Position numbers and translations under genes: made by a program
The notes under the pieces: generated by a model
The model's database searches: none
What the model saw: the letters and a program-made list of their open reading frames with translations, nothing else
What the model was told of the DNA's origin: nothing
NCBI RefSeq assembly: GCF_049856295.1
Contig: NZ_JBNDMZ010000003.1
Span: 186,001 to 250,000, forward strand
Direction of reading: 5' to 3'
Length of the DNA: 64,000 nt
From: JB111 sp049856295
GTDB lineage: Bacteria; Actinomycetota; Actinomycetes; Actinomycetales; Actinomycetaceae
Shown here: one piece after another, positions 7,867-15,837 of the stretch
How positions within the stretch are numbered: position 1 is the first letter of the stretch
Layout of the letters: each line of letters starts with the position of its first letter

Positions 7867-8204
7867 GCGGCGAGCGCCCGCTCGACCGCGGCGACGTCGA
7901 CCATCAACCGGTCGACCTCCACGCCGTCGAGCCGGACGACGGGCACGTGGTCCGACAGCTCCGCGAGCGCCGGGTCCGCGTCGACGTCGACGAGGACGAG
8001 CGAGGCGCCGTACCGCTCGGCGACCGGCTCCAGCTGCGCGGCGGTCCGCTCGCACAGGTGGCAGCCGGCCCGGGAGACGACCTCGAGGCGGGCGGGAGAC
8101 TGCGCCGCACCGGCCGCACCCCCGCCGAGCCAGGCCTCGGGCGAGCCGGCCACGGTCGACGACGCCGGCGCCGTGTCACCCCCGGAACGCGACGAACCCG
8201 GCAC
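7860..8204 (-). CDS. Glutaredoxin-like (DUF836) thiol protein
   Basis: A protein of about 114 residues whose C-terminal 80 residues show a thioredoxin fold with the redox motif AGCHLCERT, followed by VPVVRLDGVEVDR with the cis-proline, as in the DUF836 glutaredoxin family. The first 35 residues are Gly/Ala/Ser-rich. The start is uncertain: GTG at 8202-8204 is chosen because it clears the upstream bS22 stop (8246-8248), but GTG near 8153 is also possible. It lies just downstream of bS22 on the same strand. In vivo partner unknown. Confidence 0.7.
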   Translation of the reverse strand: MPGSSRSGGDTAPASSTVAGSPEAWLGGGAAGAAQSPARLEVVSRAGCHLCERTAAQLEPVAERYGASLVLVDVDADPALAELSDHVPVVRLDGVEVDRLMVDVAAVERALAAR

Positions 8205-8245
8205 CCCTGCGGGGCCCGGGCTCGATCGACGACGGAAGCGAAAGA

Positions 8246-8344
8246 TCACTTCTTGTTGCGGCGCTGGTGTCGCGTGCGACGCAGCAGCTTGCGGTGCTTC
8301 TTCTTCGACATGCGCTTGCGGCGCTTCTTGACGACAGATCCCAC
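8246..8344 (-). CDS. 30S ribosomal protein bS22 (AURKAIP1/COX24 domain)
   Basis: A 32-residue, extremely basic peptide starting MGSVVKKRRKRMSKKKH and ending RRNKK. This matches the actinobacterial small-subunit protein bS22, seen in mycobacterial ribosome structures near the decoding side. The GTG at 8342-8344 is preceded by GAGGT 7 bases away; an internal ATG at codon 12 would lose the conserved start. Usual family length is 32-33 residues, so it is complete. It sits between an HTH gene and a glutaredoxin gene on the same strand, its common context in this group. Confidence 0.9.
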   Translation of the reverse strand: MGSVVKKRRKRMSKKKHRKLLRRTRHQRRNKK

Positions 8345-8457
8345 GGGTCCACCTCAGTCCGATCGGGTACGTAACGCGTGCGCGTCCGGGAAACCCGGCA
8401 AGTCTAGCGGGTGAGCAGCGGGTGCGGGTCGCCTGGTGCGTCAGACCCGCCACACGG

Positions 8458-8673
8458 TCACGAGCCGGTGCCCTCGGCCGTGTCCCAGCCCTGCAGGCCC
8501 TCCGAGATCAGCTGGTCGACGGCGGCGTTCGGCACCCGGAACGACCGGCCGACGCGGACGGCGGGCAGCTCGCCCGAGTGCACCATGCGGTACACCGTCA
8601 TCTTGGACACGCGAAGCGACTCGGCCACCTCGGCCACCGTGAGGAAAGGGCTGCTCCCCTGACTCTCGACCAT
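8458..8673 (-). CDS. BldC-like helix-turn-helix DNA-binding protein
   Basis: A 71-residue protein made almost wholly of a MerR/excisionase-type winged HTH: FLTVAEVAESLRVSKMTVYR then LPAVRVGRSFRVP. This is the pattern of BldC-like actinobacterial regulators and is a stand-alone chromosomal gene here, with no integrase nearby, so a phage excisionase role is not supported. ATG at 8671-8673 has a purine-rich GGGGAG close upstream. A TATCTT box on the minus strand near 8750 may be its promoter. Targets are unknown. Confidence 0.85.
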   Translation of the reverse strand: MVESQGSSPFLTVAEVAESLRVSKMTVYRMVHSGELPAVRVGRSFRVPNAAVDQLISEGLQGWDTAEGTGS

Positions 8674-8824
8674 TGCTCCCCGCTCCTGACCACGCCCCGG
8701 CCGCGCACGTGACTCGTGGGGCTCCTGTGCACCGAAGATAGCGGTGTCGGCGGTGCCTCGGCCAATCGCCGCGCGTGTCGCGGGCCTCGGCGCGTCGGTC
8801 GGCGCCCCCGGCCCGCGGCCCTCC

Positions 8825-10075
8825 CTACGCCGTCAGCGGGTCGAGGCCGTGCTCGGGAAAGGTCGCGCGACGGGTGGCGAGGATCGCGCGGTCGACCGGG
8901 TCCTCGGGGTCGTAGCCCTCGGCGAACCGTCCGGCGGGTTCACCGGTCGGGCCGTCCGCCGCCCTGCCGTTCGCCGTCGTGCCCTCGTGGGTACGCGCTC
9001 CCGGGACGGTGAACGGACCGGCGTCGGACATCGTCGTGGCGATCGCGCCCTCGGCGAGGTCATGGACGAGGGCGCGCCACTCCTCGGGGACCGGCGTGCC
9101 CGGGTCCAGCGGCCGGCCCGCGACGACGCCGAGCACGTGGCACCACGCGCGCGGCACGACGTTGACGACCTCGTAACCGCCGCCGCCCGTGGCGACCCAG
9201 CGACCGCATGCGTACCGCTCGGCGAGGTCGGCGAGCAGCAGCGCCGCGCCGCGCTGGGCGTCGACGGACACCGCGAGGTTCGTCAGGGGGTCGCGCCCGT
9301 GGGAGTCCGAGCCGTGCTGGGTGACGAGGACGTCCGGGCGGACCGCCTCGACGATCGGGGCCGCCACCGCCTCGAGCGCGCGGAGCCACTGCGCGTCGGA
9401 CGTCCCTGCCGGCAGGGCGACGTTGACGGCGGAGCCCCTGGCCTCGGGTCCGCCGACGTCCTGCGGGTAGCCGGTGCCGGGGAACAGGGTCGAGGGGTGC
9501 TCGTGGATCGACACGGTCACCACGTCCGGGTCGTCCCAGAACACGCGCTCGACGCCGTCGCCGTGATGGGCGTCGACATCGACGTAGACGATCCGCCCGG
9601 CGCCCGACTCCTTGAGGTGGCGGATCGCGACGGCGACGTCGTTGTAGACGCAGAATCCCGAGGCGTGCCCCGGCATCGCGTGGTGCATGCCGCCCGCCAT
9701 CGAGAACGCACGCCGCACGCGGCCGTCCCACACGGCGCGCGCGGCGGCCACCGTCGAGCCGACGAGGCGCGCCGAGGCCGTGTGCATCGCGCCGAACACC
9801 GGGTTGTCGTCGCCGCCGATCCCGCGCCGGGCGTCGGCCGTGCCGTCGGCCTCCGCGGCCCGGACCGCGGCGACGTACCCGGCCTCGTGGACGCGGGCGA
9901 GCAGTTCCTCGTCGCACGGCTCGGGCTCGACGATCTCGACGGCGCCGTCGTCGAGCTGCCCGAGCGCGCGGGCGAGCTCGTGGGTGAGGTGGAGCCGCAG
10001 CGGGGTCATCGGGTGCCCGACCCCGAAGTTGTAGCCGACGAGGTCCGGGGACCACACGAGAGCTCCTTCGGCCAT
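8825..10075 (-). CDS. acuC: AcuC-type histone deacetylase superfamily protein
   Basis: A 416-residue protein with the class I/II deacetylase fold. Motifs include MAGGMHHAMPGHASGFCVYN (paired active-site histidines) and YVDVDAHHGDG (zinc-ligand Asp and His), then SIHEHPSTLFPGTG and a GGGGYE loop near residue 300. Bacterial AcuC removes acyl groups from lysines, classically on acetyl-CoA synthetase; the substrate here is inferred only. The last 60 residues are less conserved. ATG 10075 lies 6 bases after TAGGTT, indicating a leaderless mRNA; AAGGAG inside codons 3-5 could instead serve a GTG at codon 7. Divergent from trkH. Confidence 0.85.
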   Translation of the reverse strand: MAEGALVWSPDLVGYNFGVGHPMTPLRLHLTHELARALGQLDDGAVEIVEPEPCDEELLARVHEAGYVAAVRAAEADGTADARRGIGGDDNPVFGAMHTASARLVGSTVAAARAVWDGRVRRAFSMAGGMHHAMPGHASGFCVYNDVAVAIRHLKESGAGRIVYVDVDAHHGDGVERVFWDDPDVVTVSIHEHPSTLFPGTGYPQDVGGPEARGSAVNVALPAGTSDAQWLRALEAVAAPIVEAVRPDVLVTQHGSDSHGRDPLTNLAVSVDAQRGAALLLADLAERYACGRWVATGGGGYEVVNVVPRAWCHVLGVVAGRPLDPGTPVPEEWRALVHDLAEGAIATTMSDAGPFTVPGARTHEGTTANGRAADGPTGEPAGRFAEGYDPEDPVDRAILATRRATFPEHGLDPLTA

Positions 10076-10081
10076 GGGGGC

Positions 10082-10087
10082 AACCTA
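10082..10087 (-). promoter_or_regulatory. -10 box of acuC
   Basis: TAGGTT on the minus strand, 6 bases before the ATG at 10075 (leaderless prediction). Confidence 0.5.
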
Positions 10088-10187
10088 CCCCCGCCTGTGG
10101 CAAGGTTCCGTCTGCTGCGCGCACGCCCGGTCGCGGGCCCGCAGCCCGGGGCGGCCGACCGCCCCGGCCGACGGCGCGGGAGGTCAG

Positions 10188-11567
10188 GTGGCACGCTCCG
10201 CCCTCGGCCGCGTCCTCGCGCTGGGCAGGGACCGGGTCGACGACCTCGCCCATCGCTCCCCCGCCCGGCTCGCGCTGCTCGTGTTCGCCTCGATCGTCGT
10301 GGTGATGACCGGCCTGCTCTCCCTGCCCGTCGCGACGACCGACGGCGTGCGCGCCCCGTTCGTCGACGCACTGTTCACCGCCGTCTCCGCGGTGTGCGTG
10401 ACGGGGCTGACCACCGTGGAGACGGCGACCTACTGGTCCGGGTTCGGCCAGGCGGTCATCCTCGTCAGCATCAAGGTGGGCGGGCTCGGCGTGATGACGC
10501 TGGCCTCGATCCTCGGCCTCGCGGTCTCCCGCCGCATCGGGCTCACCCAGCGGATGCTCACCGCCTCGGAGACGGGGACGACGCGGCTCGGCGAGGTCGG
10601 CTCGCTCGTCCGTGCCGTCATCGTGGCCTCCGTCGTCATCGAGCTCACCCTCGCGGCCACGCTCGTCCCGCGGTTCCTCGAGTACGGCGAGTCCGTCCCG
10701 GCCGCGCTGTGGCACGGCTTCTTCATGGCGCTGTCGATCTTCAACAACGCCGGGTTCGTCGTCCTCGACGGCGGTCTCGTGCCGTTCGTCGGCGACTGGT
10801 GGCTCGGGCTCGTCGTCGTCGTCGGCACGTTCCTCGGCGCGGTCGGCTTCCCGGTCCTCCTCGACCTGTGGCGCCACCGCCGCCGGCCCGGCCGCATCTC
10901 GCTGCACGCCAGGCTCACGCTCGCGACCTTCGGCGTCCTGTTCCTCGTCACCGTCGTCGCGTTCGTCCTGTTCGAGTGGTCCAACCCGGACACCCTCGGC
11001 GGCCTGCCCGCCGCCGACCGCGTCATCGCCACTCTCGTGCACTCGATCACGCCGCGCTCGTCGGGCCTCGCGACCCTCGACGTCTCCGAGATGCAGCAGT
11101 CGACCCTGTTCGCCACGGACGCGATGATGTTCGTCGGCGGCGGGTCGGCGTCGACGGCGGGCGGCATCAAGGTGACGACCTTCGCCGTCCTCGTCCTCGC
11201 GATCGTCGCGGAGGCGCGGGGCGACCGGGACATCGAGGCGTTCGGCCGCCGCATCCCCACCGAGACGGTCCGCCTCGCCGTGGCCGTCGCCTTCCTCGGC
11301 GCCACGATGGTCGGGCTGTCCACCCTCGTGCTCCTCTCGGTCACCGACTTCACGCTCGACCAGGTGCTCTTCGAGGTGATCTCGGCGTTCGCCACGGTGG
11401 GCCTGTCGACCGGCATCACCCCGCACCTGCCGGACAGCGCCACCTACGTCCTCGCGGTCCTCATGTTCGCGGGCCGCATCGGCACGATGACCCTCGCCGC
11501 CGCCCTCGCGATCCGCTCGCGGCGCCGGGTCATCCGCATGCCGGAGGAACGCCCGGTCATCGGCTGA
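10188..11567 (+). CDS. trkH: TrkH-family potassium uptake membrane protein
   Basis: A 459-residue polytopic protein with the four repeated pore segments of Trk/Ktr channels. Examples are FTAVSAVCVTGLTTVET (first filter loop), IFNNAGFVVLDGG, SITPRSSGLATLDVS and FATVGLSTGITPHLP, each carrying the key glycine. It forms the ion-conducting subunit gated by the TrkA protein encoded 54 bases downstream. The GTG at 10188 follows GGGAGG at 4 bases. A longer open frame back to 10074 has no coding character and would overlap the acuC promoter. Length and helix count are normal for KtrB/TrkH. Confidence 0.93.
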   Translation: MARSALGRVLALGRDRVDDLAHRSPARLALLVFASIVVVMTGLLSLPVATTDGVRAPFVDALFTAVSAVCVTGLTTVETATYWSGFGQAVILVSIKVGGLGVMTLASILGLAVSRRIGLTQRMLTASETGTTRLGEVGSLVRAVIVASVVIELTLAATLVPRFLEYGESVPAALWHGFFMALSIFNNAGFVVLDGGLVPFVGDWWLGLVVVVGTFLGAVGFPVLLDLWRHRRRPGRISLHARLTLATFGVLFLVTVVAFVLFEWSNPDTLGGLPAADRVIATLVHSITPRSSGLATLDVSEMQQSTLFATDAMMFVGGGSASTAGGIKVTTFAVLVLAIVAEARGDRDIEAFGRRIPTETVRLAVAVAFLGATMVGLSTLVLLSVTDFTLDQVLFEVISAFATVGLSTGITPHLPDSATYVLAVLMFAGRIGTMTLAAALAIRSRRRVIRMPEERPVIG

Positions 11568-11572
11568 CCCGC

Positions 11573-11578
11573 GACAAT
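11573..11578 (+). promoter_or_regulatory. -10 box between trkH and trkA
   Basis: GACAAT just after the trkH stop. It would give trkA its own transcript with a leader of about 37 bases carrying AAAGGA, in addition to read-through from trkH. Confidence 0.4.
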
Positions 11579-11621
11579 GGCCCCACCGCCACCCCACCGC
11601 ACGCCCGACGAAAGGACCCAC

Positions 11622-12284
11622 ATGCCGAAGCAGGCCCGGGACTCCGCCGTCCTCGTCATCGGCCTCGGGCGCTTCGGCGCGGCCCTGGCGGCGACCCTGG
11701 AGTCCCTCGACCGCGAGGTCCTCGCCGTCGAGAAGGACCCCGACCTCGTCCAGACGTGGTCGAGCCGGCTCCCCCTCGTCGAGGCCGACGCCACCTCGGC
11801 CGACGCGCTCGAGCAGCTCGGCGCCGCGGACTTCCCCGTCGCCGTCGTGGGCGTGGGCTCCTACCTCGAGGCGTCGGTGCTCATCACGGGGAACCTCGTC
11901 GACCTCGGGATGCCGCAGATCTGGGCGAAGGCCGTGTCCGGTGAGCACGGGCGCATCCTCAAGCGCATCGGGGCGCACCACGTGGTCTACCCCGAGTACG
12001 ACGCCGGCCAGCGCGTGGCCCACATGGTCTCCGGCCGGATGCTCGACTACATCGAGATGGAGGACGGCTTCGCGGTGGTGAAGATGCGTCCCCCCAGCGA
12101 GACGCACGGGTTCACCATCGGCGAGCTCTCGCTGCGCTCGCGCTACGGGATCACGGTCATCGGCAGGAAGTCGCCCGGCGAGCCGTTCGAGTACACGACC
12201 CTCGAGACCCGGATCGACGCCGAGGACACCCTCATCGTCTCGGGCGACACCGAGCTGCTCGAGGTGTTCGCGCACCGGCCGTGA
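11622..12284 (+). CDS. trkA: TrkA/KtrA-family potassium channel regulatory protein
   Basis: A 220-residue cytoplasmic RCK protein. It has an N-terminal Rossmann NAD/ATP-binding domain (VLVIGLGRFGAALAATL, with the acidic end of strand 2 at VEKDPDLV) followed by a C-terminal RCK_C domain (about 140-220) that binds regulatory ligands. It forms a ring that gates TrkH. In many actinobacteria KtrA-type subunits bind nucleotides or c-di-AMP, and disA lies 5 kb away, but binding by this copy is not shown. ATG 11622 has AAAGGA upstream. Its 3' end is 4 bases from the convergent acetyltransferase gene. Confidence 0.92.
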   Translation: MPKQARDSAVLVIGLGRFGAALAATLESLDREVLAVEKDPDLVQTWSSRLPLVEADATSADALEQLGAADFPVAVVGVGSYLEASVLITGNLVDLGMPQIWAKAVSGEHGRILKRIGAHHVVYPEYDAGQRVAHMVSGRMLDYIEMEDGFAVVKMRPPSETHGFTIGELSLRSRYGITVIGRKSPGEPFEYTTLETRIDAEDTLIVSGDTELLEVFAHRP

Positions 12285-12288
12285 GCGG

Positions 12289-12861
12289 TCAGGCGAGGTC
12301 CTCCCACACGAAGGGGGTCGTCGTCCCGGACTCCCAGTCGCGCCTGAGGATCGCGTAGGCGACCGAGGCGACGGGCTCCCCGCCGTCGACCGGCCAGCCC
12401 TCGCGGTAGTGGGCCTCCTTGAGGAAACCGCAGCGCAGGAAGGTGCGACGCATCGCCACGTTGTCCTCCCGGGTCTGCCCCTCGAACCTCCGGGCGGCGG
12501 GGAACCGTCGGAACACGAGGTCGGTCGCCGCGCGCACGACCTCCGAGGCGAGACCGCGGCCGCGGAACTCCTCGGCGAGCCGGAGGTCGAACATCGGCGT
12601 GTCGTCCTCGAGGTCCTCCAGGCGGAGGAAGCCGATCCGACCGAGACCGGCGTGGTCGACCCAGTACGAGTCGTTCTCGTCGTCCCGGAACGCCCCCTCG
12701 CCCACCAGGCGCTCGACCCGCGCGCGGTCGGGGCGCGGCACCATGTGGAACGGGAAGGCGTTCTGGGTCATGAAGACGACCAGCTCCTCGCGGTCGTCAC
12801 CTGCCGGATCGAGGCGCGTGAGGGTCACGGCGGACGGCGCGCCGATCGTCGGGGAGTGCAC
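12289..12861 (-). CDS. GNAT acetyltransferase, RimJ/RimL type
   Basis: About 190 residues with the GNAT fold. The acetyl-CoA pyrophosphate loop lies in DLRLAEEFRGRGLASEVVRA (R/Q-x-x-G-x-G/A type), followed by the RimJ/L hallmark EGQTREDNVAMRRTFLRCGF and an ending about the repaired side chain YREGWP. Such proteins acetylate amines on small molecules or protein N-termini; the substrate is unknown. Start choice is between GTG 12870 and GTG 12861; the second is preferred because a GATAGC box ends about 9 bases upstream of it and overlaps nothing coding. Convergent with trkA. Confidence 0.78.
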   Translation of the reverse strand: MHSPTIGAPSAVTLTRLDPAGDDREELVVFMTQNAFPFHMVPRPDRARVERLVGEGAFRDDENDSYWVDHAGLGRIGFLRLEDLEDDTPMFDLRLAEEFRGRGLASEVVRAATDLVFRRFPAARRFEGQTREDNVAMRRTFLRCGFLKEAHYREGWPVDGGEPVASVAYAILRRDWESGTTTPFVWEDLA

Positions 12862-12934
12862 GCGCGGCACGCTATCGGGGCGGCCACCACCCGCGCGACG
12901 GAATACCTGTGCCCGCGATCGCCGCCCGACCTGC

Positions 12935-12940
12935 CAGGAT
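12935..12940 (+). promoter_or_regulatory. -10 box of the aldo/keto reductase gene
   Basis: CAGGAT, 7 bases before the ATG at 12948; leaderless prediction that also settles the start of the downstream gene. Confidence 0.45.
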
Positions 12941-12947
12941 GGATCCC

Positions 12948-13799
12948 ATGATCTCCTCGGGCATCGTCGTCATGGGTGACGGCCACGCAATCCCCCAGAT
13001 CGGTTTCGGCACCTACAAGATCCCCGACGCCGACGCGGCGCCGCTGGTCGCCACCGCGATCGAGGTGGGCTACCGGCACGTCGACACCGCGCAGATGTAC
13101 GGGAACGAGGTGGGCGTCGGCCGCGGCATCGCGGACAGCGGCGTCGCCCGCGACGAGCTGTTCGTCACGAGCAAGCTCGACAACCCGAACCACGCGCCCG
13201 GCACGGCGAGGGCCAGCATCGAGCGCTCGCTCGAGGACCTCGGGCTCGACCGGCTCGACCTCTTCCTCATCCACTGGCCCTACCCGGCCGACTCGACCAC
13301 CCCGCTCGCCGAGACCTGGCAGGTCCTCGTCGACGCCCGGGCCGCCGGCCTCGTGACCTCGATCGGCATGTCGAACGGCCAGCCGGAGCACCTGCGCGAG
13401 ATCCAGGACGCGGGCCTCCCCCTGCCGGCCCTCGACCAGGCCGAGATCCACCCGTACCTGCAGAACCAGGAGGTCGTCGACTTCTGCCGCGCCGAGGGCA
13501 TCACGGTGCAGGCGTGGTCGCCGATCGCCCGCGGGCGCGTCCTCACCGATCCCGTGGTCGAGGCGGTCGCCGCCGAGGTCGGCGCGTCGCCCGCGCAGGT
13601 GGTGCTCGCCTGGCACGTCGGGCGCGACCACGTCATCATCCCCAAGGCGAGCTCGCGGAAGCGGATCGAGGAGAACCTCGGCGCGCTCCAGGTCGAGCTC
13701 ACCGCCGAGCAGGCGGCGCGCATCGACGCGCTCGACCAGGGTGAGGCCGGGCGCACCGGCATGCACCCCTCGACGATGAAGCGGTACGGCGAGGAGTAG
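12948..13799 (+). CDS. Aldo/keto reductase (AKR5-like, 2,5-didehydrogluconate reductase type)
   Basis: A 283-residue single-domain AKR barrel. The catalytic tetrad is visible: Asp and Tyr in HVDTAQMYGNE, Lys in FVTSKLDN and His in LFLIHWPYP. The NADPH-binding end is IIPKASSRKRIEEN. The family reduces small aldehydes and ketones with NADPH in the cytoplasm; substrate not predictable. ATG 12948 begins at the family-typical position and follows a CAGGAT box, whereas the ATG at 12909 would add a 13-residue leader without homology. Its stop is 4 bases from the convergent dehydrogenase gene. Confidence 0.88.
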   Translation: MISSGIVVMGDGHAIPQIGFGTYKIPDADAAPLVATAIEVGYRHVDTAQMYGNEVGVGRGIADSGVARDELFVTSKLDNPNHAPGTARASIERSLEDLGLDRLDLFLIHWPYPADSTTPLAETWQVLVDARAAGLVTSIGMSNGQPEHLREIQDAGLPLPALDQAEIHPYLQNQEVVDFCRAEGITVQAWSPIARGRVLTDPVVEAVAAEVGASPAQVVLAWHVGRDHVIIPKASSRKRIEENLGALQVELTAEQAARIDALDQGEAGRTGMHPSTMKRYGEE

Positions 13800-13803
13800 C
13801 CGC

Positions 13804-14979
13804 TCAGCCCGCCGGCGGCGGGACCGGGCCGAGCAGCGCGTTCGCCCAGGCGGCGTGGACGGACTCGTCGTCGGAGGGGTGGAAGAGGCCGGCGACGACG
13901 TCGCGGTACAGGCGCGAGAGCTCGGCGCGCGTGTAGAAGCTCGACCCGCCGGACGCCCGTACGGCCTTCTCGACGACGCGCAGCGCCGTCTCGGTCGCGC
14001 GTGACTTGAGCGCGGAGAGCTGTGGCATCCACAGCGGGCGGTCCGCCCCGGCGTCGACGTCCCGGGCGAGGGCGACGAGCTGGGGCTCGATCGCGTCGAG
14101 CTCGATGGCGGCGTCGGCGAGCCGCCGCCGGATGTCGGGGTCGTGCGCGTACGGGGCCTGGTTCTTCAGGCTCATCCTCTTGCCCACGGTCGCGACGGCG
14201 ACGTCGAGCGCGCGCTGCGCGACGCCCTGGTAGACGGCCGCGAGCAGGATCTCGAAGTTGGCGAAGATCCCGAAGACGAAGGGGTCCATGGTCGGCCCGG
14301 GCGGGACACGCCGGACGATGCGGTGCGCGGGTGCGTGCGCGCCGTCGAGCACGGTCGTGTACGACTGGGTCGCCCGCATGCCGAGGGTGTCCCAGTCCTC
14401 CTTGATCTCGATGCCGCCGCCGTCGCGCTCGACGAAGCCCCACACGTTGACCGGGTTGTCGGGGTCCGTGCGGTCGGTGCCGAACGTGCCGAGCAGGGTC
14501 CACACCGGTCCCAGGGTCGTGAAGATCTTCGTGCCGTTGAACGCGTAGCCGCCCTCGCCGTCGGGCGTGGCGTCGGAGGCGGAGCCGAAGAGGACGAGGT
14601 CGTTGCCGGCCTCGGACACGCCGAAGGCGATGATCGCGCCGTCCATCACGCGCGCGAGGATCTCGTCCATGTCGGACTGGCCGGCGGCCCGGACCGTGCG
14701 GGCCACGCCCACCCAGATCTGGTGCATGTTGACGGCGAGCGCCGTGGCGGGCGAGGCGCCGGCGAGGCGCGCCTGCTCGCGGGCCATCTCCTCCAGGCTC
14801 AGCCCGCCGCCGCCGAGCTCGGCGGGCACGAACGCGGTGAGGTAGCCGGCCGCGCGCAGGTCGGCGAGGTCGTCGTGGGGGAAGGTGTTGTCGCGGTCGT
14901 GGCCGGCGGCGCGCGAGCGGATCGTCTCGAGCAGCTCGTCGGTGAGGACCTGACGGCGGGGGGCGGCTTCGCTGGTCAT
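13804..14979 (-). CDS. Acyl-CoA dehydrogenase family flavoprotein
   Basis: A 391-residue protein with the acyl-CoA dehydrogenase plan. It has an N-terminal helical domain, a central beta domain (GVSEAGNDLVLF, then GYAFNGTKIFTT with the FAD-contacting threonines) and a C-terminal helical domain. The usual catalytic glutamate is not obvious near the C-terminus, and the family position reads SGGSSFYTRAELSRLYRDV, closer to the DszC/HpaC-like or acyl-ACP desaturase-like branch, so a flavin monooxygenase-type member is an alternative. ATG 14979 lies 6 bases after GACAAT (leaderless). Divergent from the GPP34-like gene. Confidence 0.8.
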   Translation of the reverse strand: MTSEAAPRRQVLTDELLETIRSRAAGHDRDNTFPHDDLADLRAAGYLTAFVPAELGGGGLSLEEMAREQARLAGASPATALAVNMHQIWVGVARTVRAAGQSDMDEILARVMDGAIIAFGVSEAGNDLVLFGSASDATPDGEGGYAFNGTKIFTTLGPVWTLLGTFGTDRTDPDNPVNVWGFVERDGGGIEIKEDWDTLGMRATQSYTTVLDGAHAPAHRIVRRVPPGPTMDPFVFGIFANFEILLAAVYQGVAQRALDVAVATVGKRMSLKNQAPYAHDPDIRRRLADAAIELDAIEPQLVALARDVDAGADRPLWMPQLSALKSRATETALRVVEKAVRASGGSSFYTRAELSRLYRDVVAGLFHPSDDESVHAAWANALLGPVPPPAG

Positions 14980-14985
14980 GGATGC

Positions 14986-14991
14986 ATTGTC
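14986..14991 (-). promoter_or_regulatory. -10 box of the acyl-CoA dehydrogenase gene
   Basis: GACAAT on the minus strand, 6 bases before the ATG at 14979. Paired back to back with the promoter at 15032, only 40 bases away. Confidence 0.6.
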
Positions 14992-15031
14992 CTCCCCGTC
15001 CGGGGTGCCCGGCCAGGGCGTCGCCCCTCGA

Positions 15032-15037
15032 TAGCCT
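15032..15037 (+). promoter_or_regulatory. -10 box of the GPP34-like gene
   Basis: TAGCCT, 6 bases before the ATG at 15044 (leaderless prediction). Confidence 0.6.
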
Positions 15038-15043
15038 GGTCAG

Positions 15044-15781
15044 ATGCCGGCCCAGCTCCTCGCCGACGTCCTCCTCCTCGTCCACGACGACGAGACGGGC
15101 GCGTGCCTCGTCGATACCGACACCCTGCGCCGGCTCGCGGTCGAGTCGGCGGCGGAGCAGGTGCTCGCGGGCGGGACGCTGCGCATCCACGAGAAGCGGA
15201 AGTGGCGGCCCGGCCCCGGCGGCGGCATGACCAGGCGGGAGATCATCCAGACCTACGTCCCGGTCGAGGGCGGCCCCACGCCGCCGCCCGGCTACGACGC
15301 GATCGCGGCGTGGCTGGTCGGCCAGGACCCGCGCGGCCGTGCGGGCGGGAGCCGCGGGGTCGGGGCGGTCGCGGGCGCCGCCGACCACCTCGTCGCCACC
15401 ACGCTCGACCAGCTCGTCGCGGCCGGCACCCTCGTGCGCGGGCACAGCACCGCCCTCGGCGATCGTCGAGGCACGACCTACCAGGAGGCGGCGCCCGAGC
15501 GCGAGGACCGGCTCCGCGAGCGGATCCGGTGCTCGATGGGGCAGGCCCCGACCGACGGCCGTACCGCCGCGGTCCTGCCCGTCCTCCACCGCTCCGACGT
15601 CGGCGAGCACGCGGTCGAGGGCGCGGGCGGGAAGGAGCTGGACTCCGTGAACGGCCACTTCTACCTGCGCGAGAAGGTCTCCCGGGACACGGGCCGGTGG
15701 TGGGTCGCCGTCCTGCTGTTCGTCCTGCTCGTGCCGGCCATCGCCTGGGCGCTCATGCAGTTCGGCCGGATCCCCGTCTGA
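15044..15781 (+). CDS. GPP34 (Golgi phosphoprotein 3)-like protein with C-terminal membrane anchor
   Basis: A 245-residue protein. The opening QLLADVLLLVHDDETGACLV followed by a helical run of Leu/Ala repeats resembles the GPP34 family, which in eukaryotes binds phosphatidylinositol-4-phosphate; the actinobacterial members have no established role. The C-terminus has a clear transmembrane helix (about residues 222-240, WVAVLLFVLLVPAIAWAL) not usual for GPP34, implying anchoring to the membrane with the domain in the cytoplasm. Leaderless start at ATG 15044. It ends 56 bases before radA on the same strand. The family call rests on pattern memory and is moderate. Confidence 0.55.
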   Translation: MPAQLLADVLLLVHDDETGACLVDTDTLRRLAVESAAEQVLAGGTLRIHEKRKWRPGPGGGMTRREIIQTYVPVEGGPTPPPGYDAIAAWLVGQDPRGRAGGSRGVGAVAGAADHLVATTLDQLVAAGTLVRGHSTALGDRRGTTYQEAAPEREDRLRERIRCSMGQAPTDGRTAAVLPVLHRSDVGEHAVEGAGGKELDSVNGHFYLREKVSRDTGRWWVAVLLFVLLVPAIAWALMQFGRIPV

Positions 15782-15825
15782 CGCGCGCGGTGGGGAGGGC
15801 GCCCGCGGCTGTCGGCGCCGCCGCC

Positions 15826-15831
15826 TACCGT
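15826..15831 (+). promoter_or_regulatory. -10 box of radA
   Basis: TACCGT, 6 bases before the GTG at 15838 (leaderless prediction). Confidence 0.6.
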
Positions 15832-15837
15832 GGACCC

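Noticed and set aside
8458..8673. Phage excisionase
   Set aside because: The HTH matches BldC-like chromosomal regulators and there is no integrase, attachment site or phage gene nearby.
13804..14979. Assignment as a fatty-acid beta-oxidation acyl-CoA dehydrogenase
   Set aside because: The catalytic glutamate position is not evident, so only the flavoprotein family is claimed.
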